DNA of 64,000 nucleotides from Streptomyces sp. TLI_171 (GCF_003610255.1 NZ_RAPS01000001.1:5731001-5795000); one strand, 5' to 3'. Counted from the stretch's first letter, positions 16,696-26,464 are shown. Notes: generated by a model not told the origin, from the letters alone. Translations and numbers: made by a program.

Positions 16696-19600
16696 TCAAG
16701 CGGTGGGGACGGCCCCGTCGATCAGGGCCCGTACCTCGTCCTCGCTGAGCGCGTCGATCTCCGCCAGCAGCAGTTCCTCCACCGCGGCGGCGGTGCCGGC
16801 GACCGTCGGCGCGGTGAACAGCACCCGGACCGGCAGGTCGAGTTCCAGCGCTGTCCGGAGCCGGGCCAGCACCCGGACGGCCAGCAGCGAGTGGCCGCCG
16901 AGCGCGAAGAAGTCGTCGTGGACACCCACCCGGCCCTCGTCCAGGCCCAGCACCTCGGCCCACACCTCGGCGACCAGCTGCTCGGCGTCGGTGCGCGGCG
17001 CGGTGCGTTCCGCGGCCGCCGGTGCGGCCGCGCCGGCCGGGGCCGGCAGAGCGGCCCGGTCGAGCTTGCCGCGGACGGTCAGCGGCAGCCGGTCCAGCAG
17101 CACGCAGGCGTCCGGGACCAGGTGTGCGGGCAGCAGGGCGCGCAGGTGCTGCCGCAACTCCTCCGGCCGGAGGAGCTGTTCGGCCTCCGGGACCACCCAG
17201 GCCGTCAGGGTCTGCCGCCCGGCCTCGTCGGACAGGTCCACCACCGCCCGGGCGACGCCCGGGTGCCGCAGCAGCGCCGCCTCCACCTCGGCGGGCTCCA
17301 CCCGGTGGCCGCGCACCTTGAGCTGACGGTCCAGGCGCCCCAGGAACTCCAGCGCACCGTCCGGGCGCAGCCGGGCCAGATCGCCCGTCCGGTACATCCG
17401 GCCGCCGGTGAACGGGTCCGGCACGAACCGGTCCGCCGTGAGCTCCGGGCGGCCCAGGTAGCCGTCCGCGAGACCGTCCCCGCCCAGCCAGAGCTCGCCC
17501 GGCACCCCGGGCGGCACCGGACGGCGGCCGTCGTCCAGCAGGTGGGCGACGGTGGCGGCGATCGGACGGCCGATGCCCGGGCGGGCCAGCGCGTCCGGCG
17601 CGCCGAGCCGGGCGGCGGTGGCGATCACCGTCGCCTCGGTCGGGCCGTAGGTGTTCCACAACTCGACCCGGTCGCCGAAGAGTTCGCGCCACACCGCGAC
17701 CGCGTCGGCGGTCACCTGGTCGCCTCCCAGCACCACCGTGCGCAGCGCCGGCGGCCACGGTACGGCCGGGCCGGCCGCCACCAGCTCCTGCCAGTACGCG
17801 GTGGGCAGGTCGAGGACGGTGAGGGTGCGGCCCTGCGGACCGCCCAGCCAGTCCGGGAGTTCGGCGGACGGTACGGGCAGCAGCACCACCTCGGCGCCGT
17901 GGGAGAGCGCCGGGAAGATCTCCTCCACGTGGGTGTCGAACCCCGGCGACGCGAACTGCAACACCCGCTCGCCCGGCCCCAGCCCGTACGCCGACCCCAT
18001 CCACCGCACCCGCGCCAGCAGCGCCCGATGCGACACCGCCACCGCCTTCGGCTCCCCGGTCGACCCGGAGGTGAACAGCACATAGGCCGGGTCGGCGGGG
18101 GAGGGCGAAGCAGGGCTGAACGGCTGGGCCGGAGGGAGGTGGTGGAGGGTGGCCGGGGCGGGGGCGGGGGCGGGTTCGAGGAACGCGGTGGGGAGGCCGG
18201 TGTCGGTGGGGGTGGTGTGCGGGGTGGTGAGGACGGCGGTGGCGCCGGCGGTGTGCAGCATGGAGCGGAGGCGGGCGGCCGGGAGGGCGGGGTCGAGCGG
18301 CAGGTAGGCGCAGCCGGCCAGCAGGATGCCGAGCATGCCGGTGACGAGTTCGGCGGAGCGCGGGCCGTACAGCCCCACCGGGGTGCGCGGGAGCGCTCCC
18401 ACTTCGCGGACGGCGGCTGCCGCGCGGTGCGACTCGGCGAGCAACTCGCGGTAGTTGAAGGTCCGTTCGCCGTCCCGCAGGGCGATCGCGTCGGGCGTGC
18501 GGGCGCCCTGTCGGAGCAGCAGGTCGAGCACCGTCTCCGGGTCGTCGAGTACCCCCGGCGGGCCGGACAGCGGGGCGCCGTCCTCACCGGGGGCCAGCAG
18601 CGACAGTTCGCCGAGCGGGAGTTCGGGCCGGGCGAGGGCATGGCGGGCCAGGACCGGCAGGCGGTCGAGCAGGGCCTGCGCGGTGCCGGCGTCCAGCACC
18701 GCGGGGTCGTACGCCAGGACCAGGTGCAGGGCGCCGCCGGCGTCCGGCCAGGCGTCCAGTGCGGTGTCGAAGGGCGTCGGCGCGGGTGCGCCCGGCAGCG
18801 CCTCGACGCGCAGCGGGCCGGTGTCGGCGGGGGCGGCTCCTGCGGCGGACTCGGTGTGCAGGTTGAACCAGTGCCGGAACAACTGCCGCTGGCCCTCCGC
18901 GCGCGCCGTGCCGAGGGCGCCGAGCAGCCGCTCGTACGGCACCTGGGGGTGCGAGAGGGCGCCGGTGACCGTGGTGCGGGTGCGGTCCAGCAGGGCGGCG
19001 AAACCGCCCTGGCCACCGAGGTCGGCGCGCAGCGGGAGGACGGCCGTGAAGCAGCCCACCAGGTGCTCGTCGGCGCGGCGTTCGCGGCCGGCCGTGGGCG
19101 TGCCGACCACCAGGTCGTGCTGGCCGGTGTGCCGGGCCACCAGCAGTTGGTAGAGCGCCAGCCAGGCCATGAACGGGGTGCACGAGCGCTGCCGGGCGAA
19201 GGCTTCGAGCGCGGCCGCCGCCGCGGAGTCCACCTCGGCGCGCACCCAGTGCGCCCGGCCGTCGGCAGCCGGCCCCGGCAGCGGCGCGGTGCCCGGCGGC
19301 AGGCCCCGGCCGGGCGGGGCGGCGAGTTCGGCCGCCCAGTGGGCGGCCGCCCGGTCCGCGGCGGGGCCCTCCGCGCGGGCCCGCTGCCACATCACGTGGT
19401 CGCCGAACCCGCCGGGCAACGGCGGCAGTTGCGGCAGCCGCCCGGCCGCCGTCGCGCCGTACGCGGCGAGCAGCTCGTCCAGCAGCAGCCGGATCGACCA
19501 GCCGTCCGACACCAGGTGGTGCGCCGCGAGCAGCAGCAGGTGCGTGGACTCGCCGGTCCGGTACAGCCCGACCCGCAGCAGCGGCCCGTGCTCCAGCGCG

Positions 19601-19926
19601 TACGGCTGCCCGCCGAGGTGCTCGGCCAGCCGGACCGCGGCGGCCTCCGGGTCGGCCTCGGACCGCAGGTCGTGCAGCGCCACCGGGACCCGCGCCCCGT
19701 CGTCGACCCGCTGTACGGGCGCGCCGTCGACCTCCGCGAAGGAGGTCCGCAGCGGCTCGTGCCGGGCGATCACCAGGTCGAGGGCCCGGCGGAACGCGGC
19801 CGGGTCGAGCGGGCCGGTCAGGCGGCGCAGGGTGACCAGGTTCTCCGACACGTCCGCCGGGTCCAGGTGCTGCAGGAACCACATCCGCTGCTGACCCGGC
19901 GTCAGCGGGTACTCGCGGTCAGACAT
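16696..19926 (-). CDS. NRPS elongation module C-A-PCP
   Basis: A 1076-aa single module. The condensation domain begins at PLTPGQQRMWFLQH, with an intact HHLVSDG near 136. The adenylation domain has LFTSGSTGEPKAV and YRTGDLARL. Pocket residues read as DTEDVGTVIK; the acidic residues at the third and fourth positions favour a basic side chain (Lys, Orn, Arg or diaminobutyrate-like), but this is weak. The carrier Ser lies in GGHSLL near 1011. The protein ends in an acidic tail (IDALSEDEVRALIDG) typical of carriers that hand over to a downstream protein. It overlaps the preceding C-PCP gene by 8 bp. There is no epimerase domain and no MbtH gene nearby. Confidence 0.93.
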   Translation of the reverse strand: MSDREYPLTPGQQRMWFLQHLDPADVSENLVTLRRLTGPLDPAAFRRALDLVIARHEPLRTSFAEVDGAPVQRVDDGARVPVALHDLRSEADPEAAAVRLAEHLGGQPYALEHGPLLRVGLYRTGESTHLLLLAAHHLVSDGWSIRLLLDELLAAYGATAAGRLPQLPPLPGGFGDHVMWQRARAEGPAADRAAAHWAAELAAPPGRGLPPGTAPLPGPAADGRAHWVRAEVDSAAAAALEAFARQRSCTPFMAWLALYQLLVARHTGQHDLVVGTPTAGRERRADEHLVGCFTAVLPLRADLGGQGGFAALLDRTRTTVTGALSHPQVPYERLLGALGTARAEGQRQLFRHWFNLHTESAAGAAPADTGPLRVEALPGAPAPTPFDTALDAWPDAGGALHLVLAYDPAVLDAGTAQALLDRLPVLARHALARPELPLGELSLLAPGEDGAPLSGPPGVLDDPETVLDLLLRQGARTPDAIALRDGERTFNYRELLAESHRAAAAVREVGALPRTPVGLYGPRSAELVTGMLGILLAGCAYLPLDPALPAARLRSMLHTAGATAVLTTPHTTPTDTGLPTAFLEPAPAPAPATLHHLPPAQPFSPASPSPADPAYVLFTSGSTGEPKAVAVSHRALLARVRWMGSAYGLGPGERVLQFASPGFDTHVEEIFPALSHGAEVVLLPVPSAELPDWLGGPQGRTLTVLDLPTAYWQELVAAGPAVPWPPALRTVVLGGDQVTADAVAVWRELFGDRVELWNTYGPTEATVIATAARLGAPDALARPGIGRPIAATVAHLLDDGRRPVPPGVPGELWLGGDGLADGYLGRPELTADRFVPDPFTGGRMYRTGDLARLRPDGALEFLGRLDRQLKVRGHRVEPAEVEAALLRHPGVARAVVDLSDEAGRQTLTAWVVPEAEQLLRPEELRQHLRALLPAHLVPDACVLLDRLPLTVRGKLDRAALPAPAGAAAPAAAERTAPRTDAEQLVAEVWAEVLGLDEGRVGVHDDFFALGGHSLLAVRVLARLRTALELDLPVRVLFTAPTVAGTAAAVEELLLAEIDALSEDEVRALIDGAVPTA
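18388..18401. promoter_or_regulatory. Intragenic CebR-like box
   Basis: CGGGAGCGCTCCCA matches the 14-bp CebR box in 13 of 14 positions. It lies inside the adenylation-domain coding sequence of the C-A-PCP gene, about 10 kb downstream of the perfect copy in the operon promoter. It could act as a roadblock site, or be chance in GC-rich coding sequence. Confidence 0.45.
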
Positions 19927-21715
19927 GCTGGTGCTCCTCGGTGAGACGGGCCAGGACCGCGCCGAAGCCGGCCGGGGTGGGGGAGTCGAAGAATGCCGAG
20001 GCCGGCACGTCCACGCCGAACTGCTCGGTGATCCGGGCGGCGATCCGCACCACGGCGAGCGAGTCCCCGCCGAGCGCGAACAGGTCGTCCTGTTCGCCGA
20101 TCCCGTCCCGGCCGAGCACCTCGCCCCACAAGGCGCGCAACTCCGTGACCGGACCGGGCAGTTCGGCTCGCCGGGGGCCCGGGGTGCGGGGCCCGGGCGG
20201 GGCGGCCGCGTTCGGGGCGGCGGCCGACCGCCACGGCTCGGCGGTCCGGACGGTGCTCAGCGCGGCGTCCGGCCGTTCGGAGAGCAGCGTCAGCAACTCG
20301 ACCAGGGCGTCCGCGAACCCCGCCACCGCCGACCGGGCGAACCGGTCGCACGGGTAGGTCAGCACCAGTTCCGCCAGCTCCGGGCCCACGCCCGCCGCCA
20401 GCACCAGGTCGTACCCGGTGGCGTCGACCTCCTGCCCCCACGGCGCGGAGTCCAGGCCCGGGCCCCAGCCCGACTCCGGGCCGCCCGCCACCGCGACGCC
20501 GTCCGCGCGCTCCACGAACAGCACCTGGAACAGCGGATGCACGCCCGGCGCACGGCGCGGGGCCGCCGCCGAGACGATCCGGTCGAACGGCGCGGCCTGC
20601 GCCAGCCCCGCCGCCAGGGCCTCCCGCACCCGGGGCGCGAACGCCCGGAAGGCCGGATCGTCCGCCAGCGACACCCGCAGCGGCAGCAGCTCGGTGAAAC
20701 AGCCCACCACGGCGTCCAGTTCGGGATGCGGGCGGCCGCCCGACACCACGCCCACGGTGACCTCCCGACGGCCCGCGCAGCGCGCCAGCAGCACCAGGAA
20801 CCCGGCCAGCAGCACCGTGTGCCCGGTCAGCCGGGCCCCCTCGCCGACCGGCCGCAGCCGCTCCACCACGCCGGCCGGGAACCGCACCGCGACGGTCGCC
20901 GCCCGCCGCCCCGGCCGCGCGCCGGGCTGCGGACGGTCGAGGCCGAGCTCCAGCACCGGCGGCGCGCCGTCCAGCAGGTGCCGCCAGTAGGCCAGCCGCT
21001 CGGGCAGCACCCGGTCCAGGCGCTCCCGCGACCAGACCGCGTAGTCCGCGTACTGCGGCCCGTCACCTGCGGGGCCGCGGCCTGCGCGCTCGTGGCCCGC
21101 GGGGCCGTCGGCGGCGGTCGCCGGGCCGGTGCGGTACGCCGTCGCGAGCTCGGCGGTCAGCAGGCCGACCGAGCGGGCGTCCGCCGCGATGTGGTGGCAC
21201 ACCAGCAGCAGCCGGTGCCGGTCCGGAGCCAGCCGCAGCACGGTCAGCCGCAGCAGCGGCCCGACCGCCAGGTCGAACGGGTGGCTGCCGGCCTCCACGG
21301 CGAGCGCGGCCGCCAACGGCTCGCGCTCCGACTCCGGCGCGTACGCCAGGTCCAGCACGTCCAGCAGCCCGGCGGCCTGACGGTCCGTCATCGGCCGCTC
21401 GGGGAGCAGCTGGACCGGCTCGCCGTCGACCTCCGCGTAACGGGTCCGCAGCACCGGGTGCCGGTCGACCACCGCCGCCAGCGCGGCCGCCAGCCGGTCC
21501 AGGTCCAGCGGTCCGTCCAGCGCCAGCCCCGCCGTCACCGGCGGTGCGGCGGACGGCCCGCCGATCCGGTCCGCCAGCCAGACCCGGCGCTGCTCGGCGG
21601 AACAGGCCACCGGGCGCCCGTCCCTGGGCAGCCGCCGCACGCCCCGGCCGGTCGCGGCCTGCCGGCGGGCCGCCAGCAGCCGGGCAGCCAGCACCCGGCG
21701 GTCGGGGGCGCTCAC
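19919..21715 (-). CDS. NRPS protein C-PCP without adenylation domain
   Basis: A 598-aa protein. A short basic N-terminal helix (SAPDRRVLAARLLAARR) leads into a condensation domain with HHIAADA near 173; the catalytic His pair and Asp are kept, but the usual Gly after Asp is Ala. A carrier domain follows (FALGGDSLAVV, Ser near 551). There is no adenylation domain, so the carrier must be loaded in trans or receive a preformed acyl group. The GTG at 21715 overlaps the E2 stop (GTGA), which fixes the start. It sits between the E2 gene and the C-A-PCP gene, consistent with an initiation or capping step. Confidence 0.88.
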   Translation of the reverse strand: MSAPDRRVLAARLLAARRQAATGRGVRRLPRDGRPVACSAEQRRVWLADRIGGPSAAPPVTAGLALDGPLDLDRLAAALAAVVDRHPVLRTRYAEVDGEPVQLLPERPMTDRQAAGLLDVLDLAYAPESEREPLAAALAVEAGSHPFDLAVGPLLRLTVLRLAPDRHRLLLVCHHIAADARSVGLLTAELATAYRTGPATAADGPAGHERAGRGPAGDGPQYADYAVWSRERLDRVLPERLAYWRHLLDGAPPVLELGLDRPQPGARPGRRAATVAVRFPAGVVERLRPVGEGARLTGHTVLLAGFLVLLARCAGRREVTVGVVSGGRPHPELDAVVGCFTELLPLRVSLADDPAFRAFAPRVREALAAGLAQAAPFDRIVSAAAPRRAPGVHPLFQVLFVERADGVAVAGGPESGWGPGLDSAPWGQEVDATGYDLVLAAGVGPELAELVLTYPCDRFARSAVAGFADALVELLTLLSERPDAALSTVRTAEPWRSAAAPNAAAPPGPRTPGPRRAELPGPVTELRALWGEVLGRDGIGEQDDLFALGGDSLAVVRIAARITEQFGVDVPASAFFDSPTPAGFGAVLARLTEEHQHV

Positions 21716-23049
21716 AGCTCCTCCCCGGCCAGCCGGCGCGGAGCCTCCAGCAGTGCCTTCACGCCCGTCAGCAGGGCCACCACCTGACGACCGTTCAGCA
21801 GCCGGTGGTCGAACGCCGCACCCAGGTGCACCAGGCTGCGCACCCGGAACCCGGTGCCGTCCGGGTCGGGCAGCACGGCGGTGCGCGGCGCCGCCAGCGA
21901 CAGCGCGCACGCCTGCCCGGGGAACACCACCGGCAGCGCCAGCGCCACGCCCGGATCGGTGTGCAGGGTCAGCGTGATGTTCGCGCCCTGCAGCTCCCGG
22001 TCGCGGAACGCGCCGCGCAGCGCCGCCATCCGGTACCGCATCAGGGCCCGCGACAGCTCGCCCAGGGTGGACCGGTCGGCGTCGTGCAGGACCGGCACGA
22101 ACAGGCCCGCTCCCAGGTCGAAGGTCACCCCGATGTGCGCGCCGGGCAGCAGCCGGCTGCCGGTGCCGTCCGCGGTCAGGGACGCGAAACAGGCCGGGTC
22201 GCTCTCCCGGCGGGTGGCCAGCGCGGCCAGGGTCAGTTCCGCCAGGCCGACCAGGGTGCCGGCCGCGGCCGCGAGGTCGCGCCCGGCGGCGAGCGCCTCG
22301 GTGACGTCGACCTCCACGGCGGTGAACGCCGCGGGCACCTCGCGGTGCGAGGCCGTAACGGTCGCCGCCACCGCCCGCTGATTGCGCGTCAGCGGGGTCG
22401 TCACCGTCCCCGGCGGGTCGTCCTGCGCCGGGGTGCTCCGGGCCGGGTTGCCGTGGGCGGGGTTGCCGTGTGTCGGGCCGCCCTGAACCGAGTTGTCCTG
22501 CGTGGGGGCGCTGTGTGGGGGCTTGTCCTGCGGAGGGTCGGTCTGCGGAGTGTCGCCGGTGGCGGGCCCGGCCGTGCGGGTCGCGGCCAGGCGGTCCACC
22601 TCCGCGCGGCGGACCACCGGCACGTCCAGCGCCAGCGCCTCCGCCTCGGGGATGCCCAGCTCGGCGAGCCGGGCCCGGGCCGGGCCGGTCAGGACCGGGC
22701 CCGTGCTGCCCGGGGAGGTCGGCGCGGGGCCCCCGCCGGCCGGAGCGGCGCCCGGCCCGGCGCCCTCCCGCTCGACGGGCGCCCCGCGCCGGGCCGCGTC
22801 CAGTGACGCGGCGTCAGGGTGCAGCCGGGCGAGCAGCGTACCCGGGGCGCACTCGCGGCCCGCCGGGACCAGCAGCTCGGCCAGGCCGCCGCACGGCGCG
22901 GCCAGCTCCTCGACCGCCTTCGAGGTCTCCACCTCCAGCAGCGGCTCGCCCTCGGCGACCTTGCCGCCGTCCGGCACCAGCCACCCCAGCAGGGTGTACG
23001 ACGCGTCGTTGGTGTTGACCTTCGGCATCCGGTACTCGGTCACCGTCAC
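21712..23049 (-). CDS. 2-oxoacid dehydrogenase E2-like lipoyl acyltransferase
   Basis: A 445-aa protein with an N-terminal lipoyl domain (lipoyl Lys44 in VETSKAVEE), a short peripheral-subunit-binding-like segment (ARARLAELGIPEAEAL), a Pro/Gln/Thr-rich linker with repeated HGNPA-type units, and a C-terminal CAT-like acyltransferase domain. The catalytic motif near 412 is FDHRLLNG, with His kept and Asn where many E2s have Asp; this variant is known in functional E2s. It would take an acyl group from E1-bound thiamine diphosphate and pass it on. In naphthyridinomycin/quinocarcin-type pathways a similar E2 hands a glycolyl unit to a carrier protein. GTG start overlaps the E1 stop (GTGA). No E3 gene is present. 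Confidence 0.88.
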   Translation of the reverse strand: MTVTEYRMPKVNTNDASYTLLGWLVPDGGKVAEGEPLLEVETSKAVEELAAPCGGLAELLVPAGRECAPGTLLARLHPDAASLDAARRGAPVEREGAGPGAAPAGGGPAPTSPGSTGPVLTGPARARLAELGIPEAEALALDVPVVRRAEVDRLAATRTAGPATGDTPQTDPPQDKPPHSAPTQDNSVQGGPTHGNPAHGNPARSTPAQDDPPGTVTTPLTRNQRAVAATVTASHREVPAAFTAVEVDVTEALAAGRDLAAAAGTLVGLAELTLAALATRRESDPACFASLTADGTGSRLLPGAHIGVTFDLGAGLFVPVLHDADRSTLGELSRALMRYRMAALRGAFRDRELQGANITLTLHTDPGVALALPVVFPGQACALSLAAPRTAVLPDPDGTGFRVRSLVHLGAAFDHRLLNGRQVVALLTGVKALLEAPRRLAGEEL

Positions 23050-25070
23050 CGCTCCTCCCCGTGCTCCACCAGCGCGCGGACCGCCCGCCGGATGTCCTCG
23101 TCCCGGACGAAGACCTCGTCCTCCAGGTGCGGCGCCGCCGGAACCGGCCGGTCCGCCGCCGTCAGCACCCGCACCGGCGCCCGCAGCACCGACCACAGCC
23201 GGGTGTGCAGCGCCTGCGCGACCTCCGTGCCCCAGCCCGCGCCGGGCGTGCCGTCCTCCACCACGACCACCGCCGGGGCGTCCCCGCACAACTCCGCCAG
23301 CCGGTCCGCGTCCAGCGGGAACAGCCGGGCCGGGACCAGCAGGCGCACGCACAGCTCGTCCTCCAGCAGCAGCGTCCGCAGGGCCGCCACCGCCCGCCCG
23401 GACAGCCCGCCCGGGGCGATCACCACCGCGTCCGGCCGCTCCACGCCCGGCGGGCCGACCACCGCCGGACCGGTCGCCGAGCCGTCCAGCCGGAACCGCA
23501 GCACCTCGTCCACCACGCCGCCGTTGAACCGGCGCTCGGTGTACAGCACCTTGTCCTCGAACAGCACCGACGGGGTGCCGGTGGACAGCGCGTGCCGGAG
23601 CAGCGGCACCGCGTCGTGGAACGGGCTCAGCTCGTACAGGTCGAGGTCCGGGACCCCCATCAGGTGCTTCTGCGGGCTCTGGCTGTGGGTCGCCCCGTAG
23701 CCGCGCCGCCCGCCCACCGGGCAGCGCACCAGCAGCGGCACCGGCACCCGGCGGCCGTACATCGCCACCGACTTGGCGGCGAAGTTGACCAGCTGGTCGA
23801 AGGCCAGCGTGACGAAGTCGCCGAACATCATCTCGACCACCGCGCGGTCCCCCGACAGCGCCAGGCCCGCGCCCACACCGGTGATCGCGCCCTCGCTGAG
23901 CGGCGTGGACCGCACCCGGTCGCCGAACCGGGTCGACAGCCCGCGGGTCACCTTGAACGCGCCGCCGTACGGGTCCGACACGTCCTCGCCCAGCAGGTGC
24001 ACCGACTCGTCGGCGGCCAGCAGCGCGTGCAGCGCCCGGTTCAGGTTCTCCGCCACCCGCTCGGGCGCCGGCGGTTCCGCAGCCGCCTCCGCGGGCGGTT
24101 CCGGCACCGGTCGGCGCGGCGGCGGGCCGGCGACCGCGGCCCGGCCGTCCGACGGGCCGCGCCCGGTCACCTCGGCGACCAGCGCCTCGACCAGCGCCGC
24201 CTGTTCGGCGTCCCGGGCCGCGAACCGCTGCTCCGACGCGCCCGCCCGGCGGCGGTACCAGTCCCGCTCCCGAAGGGCCGTCAGCTCCGCGGCGGACCGG
24301 GTGTCGTCGCCCTTGCTGTGCGGCCCCAGCCGCGGCACGTCCAGCTCCACCACCAGCGGGCCGCCGCCCGCCCGGACCCGCGCCAGCAGCGGCGCCAGCT
24401 CCGACCTCAGCTCCGGCACGTCGGTGCTCGCCGAGAAGTGGTGGGCCACGCCGAACGCCGCCGCCCGGTCCCGCACCGTGCCCGCGAGCTGACGGTCCGT
24501 CGGGGTGGACTGCGCGATGCCGTTGTGCTCCACCACCACGACCAGCGGCAGCCGCCACAGCGCGGCCAGGTTCAGCGCCTCGTACACCGCGCCCTCGCCC
24601 CAGGTGCCGTCGCCGATGAAGGCCAGCGCCAGCGCCCCCGCACCGTCCCGGGCCCGCCGGAGCGCCGCGCCGACCGCCACCGGCAGGCTCTCGCCCTGCA
24701 CCCCCGTCGACAGGAAGTTCCCCGCGAAGACGTGCTGGCTACCGCCGGTGCCGCCGCAGACCGCGCCCTGACGGCCCATCACCTCGGCCAGCAGTCCCGC
24801 CGCGTCGCCCGTCAGCGCGAGGTAGTGGCCGTGCCCGCGGTGGTTGCTGAACACCATGTCCTCGGCCCGCAGCAGCGGCGCCAGCGCCACCGGCACGTAC
24901 TCCTGCCCCAGGCAGGTGTGCGTGGTGCCGCTGACCAGGCCCTCGCCGAACAGGCGCAGCAGCGCCAGCTCGACGTGCCGGATCAGCAGCAGCGCCGCCA
25001 GGTCCTCGTCGGTCGGGCCGTCCGGCACCCGGTCGACGGCGGGCGCGGGACGGGACGGGGAGTTCAGCAC
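23046..25070 (-). CDS. Thiamine-diphosphate E1 (alpha-beta fused) of a 2-oxoacid-dehydrogenase-like complex
   Basis: A 674-aa protein with E1 alpha (about 20-310) and beta (about 345-670) halves joined by a Pro/Ala-rich linker. The thiamine diphosphate motif runs from GDGTWGEG (about 152) to EHN some 28 residues on. Beta-half landmarks are LGEDVSDPYGGAFKVT and LSEGAITGVGAGLAL. It would decarboxylate a 2-oxoacid or cleave a ketose phosphate to form an acyl/hydroxyacyl unit for the adjacent E2. Placement inside an NRPS operon with a free carrier protein points to secondary metabolism rather than central carbon flux. GTG 25070 has GAGGAG 8 nt upstream and overlaps the GT4 gene by 7 bp. Confidence 0.88.
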   Translation of the reverse strand: MLNSPSRPAPAVDRVPDGPTDEDLAALLLIRHVELALLRLFGEGLVSGTTHTCLGQEYVPVALAPLLRAEDMVFSNHRGHGHYLALTGDAAGLLAEVMGRQGAVCGGTGGSQHVFAGNFLSTGVQGESLPVAVGAALRRARDGAGALALAFIGDGTWGEGAVYEALNLAALWRLPLVVVVEHNGIAQSTPTDRQLAGTVRDRAAAFGVAHHFSASTDVPELRSELAPLLARVRAGGGPLVVELDVPRLGPHSKGDDTRSAAELTALRERDWYRRRAGASEQRFAARDAEQAALVEALVAEVTGRGPSDGRAAVAGPPPRRPVPEPPAEAAAEPPAPERVAENLNRALHALLAADESVHLLGEDVSDPYGGAFKVTRGLSTRFGDRVRSTPLSEGAITGVGAGLALSGDRAVVEMMFGDFVTLAFDQLVNFAAKSVAMYGRRVPVPLLVRCPVGGRRGYGATHSQSPQKHLMGVPDLDLYELSPFHDAVPLLRHALSTGTPSVLFEDKVLYTERRFNGGVVDEVLRFRLDGSATGPAVVGPPGVERPDAVVIAPGGLSGRAVAALRTLLLEDELCVRLLVPARLFPLDADRLAELCGDAPAVVVVEDGTPGAGWGTEVAQALHTRLWSVLRAPVRVLTAADRPVPAAPHLEDEVFVRDEDIRRAVRALVEHGEER

Positions 25071-26464
25071 GGCGGACGCTCCTCGGCGGCGTGGGTGGCG
25101 GGGACGGCGGCGCGGCCGCGAGCCGCGGCCCGGCGGGCGGCGAGCAGCCGCAGCGCGGCGGCCCGGTCCGGGGACAGCGGGTTCCGGGCGGTCCCGGTCT
25201 CGGTCCCGGCCCCGGCCCCGGTCTCGGTCCCGGTCATGGGGTGGGGCCGCGGCTCAGGACCGGGATCGAGGGCGGGAGCGGGGGCGGGCAGCGGCTCGGC
25301 CAGGTAGCGCTCGAACTCGTCCGGGTCGAGGCCGGCGACGAACGCCAGCGCGGCGGCCCGGGAGTCCGCGGCCTGCCGCTCGTAGTGCGCGCGGTCGGTC
25401 AGCAGCGCGGTCAGCGCCTCCTGCCACGGGCCGAGCTCCTGGGCGGCCACCACCGGGGCGGGACGGGCCGCCCCCGGCTCCCGCCGGTACGCGGTGACCG
25501 GCCGCACCGGAAGCGAACCGGGCACCCCGAGCTTCGCCTCGACCAGGCCGCCGACCGCCGACGCCAGCACCGGCACGCCCCGCAGCATCGCCTCCACGCA
25601 GGTGTACCCGAAGGTCTCGTCCCACAGCGAGGGCATCAGCAGCACTCCCGTGCGGGCCAGCACCTCGTCGATGTCGTCCACCGGCGGCACCACCTCGACG
25701 TTCGCCCGGCGCGCCAGCTCGGCCCGCTCGGCGCGGTCCGCACCCCAGGTCACCACCGCCAGGAACGACCCCTCCGGCAGCGCGTCCGCCAATCCGAGGA
25801 AGATCGAAATCCCCTTGTACGCACACGGGTTGACCATCGTCACCGCACCCCGCCCGAACCGTCCCGCCACCGCGAACGGCCCGTCCCCGTACACCTGCGG
25901 CCGCACCACCCGCGCCCGCAACCCCGCGTGCTCCGCCACGTACGCGCGCGCGGCCTCGCTCACCGCGACCAGCCCCGCCGCCCGCCGCACCATCCGGGTA
26001 CCGGCCGCACTCGGATGGAACGCACCCGGCCCGAACGGCAGTTGCTGGATCGTGTGCACCAGGTACACCACCCGGTCCGGGGTAGCCGCCAGCGCCGCAC
26101 TCAGCACCACGTGCCCCGGATCGTCGCCCGGGACCAGCGTCCGGTCCGGGCGCAGTTCGGCCGCCACGCTGCGGATCCGTCCCGGCAGCCGTGACGCCCC
26201 GCGGACCGCGTGCACCGTCACACCCCGGTACGTGTAGACCACCGCCTCCGGGCCGTCCTCGACCACTGTCGCCCCGCGCCCGGTCAACGCCGCCACCGCC
26301 TGCTCCGCGCCACCGTCCACCGTGGCCAGCGCCCCGCTCAGCGGGCCGACCACCGTGCAGTCGTGGCCGCGCGCGGCCAGCCGCTCCATCAGCAGCCGGT
26401 TGGAGCGGTTGGCTCCGCCGTGCGACGGCAGATGGATCAGATTCTGGGCCAGCAGGATCCTCAC
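25064..26464 (-). CDS. GT4-like glycosyltransferase with basic C-terminal docking-like tail
   Basis: A 466-aa GT-B fold glycosyltransferase. The N-terminal part begins MRILLAQNLIHLPSHGGANR. The donor-binding half shows MVNPCAYKGISIFL and the E-x7-E-like segment PSLWDETFGYTCVEAMLRGVPVL, read here in two pieces, typical of GT4. After residue about 400 comes a low-complexity Pro/Glu/Thr stretch and then a basic helix, LSPDRAAALRLLAARRAAAR (about 430-450), which is not part of the GT fold and resembles the N-terminal helices of the two NRPS proteins with C domains. It may recruit the enzyme to a carrier protein. Its ATG overlaps the GT1-like stop (ATGA). Confidence 0.88.
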   Translation of the reverse strand: MRILLAQNLIHLPSHGGANRSNRLLMERLAARGHDCTVVGPLSGALATVDGGAEQAVAALTGRGATVVEDGPEAVVYTYRGVTVHAVRGASRLPGRIRSVAAELRPDRTLVPGDDPGHVVLSAALAATPDRVVYLVHTIQQLPFGPGAFHPSAAGTRMVRRAAGLVAVSEAARAYVAEHAGLRARVVRPQVYGDGPFAVAGRFGRGAVTMVNPCAYKGISIFLGLADALPEGSFLAVVTWGADRAERAELARRANVEVVPPVDDIDEVLARTGVLLMPSLWDETFGYTCVEAMLRGVPVLASAVGGLVEAKLGVPGSLPVRPVTAYRREPGAARPAPVVAAQELGPWQEALTALLTDRAHYERQAADSRAAALAFVAGLDPDEFERYLAEPLPAPAPALDPGPEPRPHPMTGTETGAGAGTETGTARNPLSPDRAAALRLLAARRAAARGRAAVPATHAAEERPPC

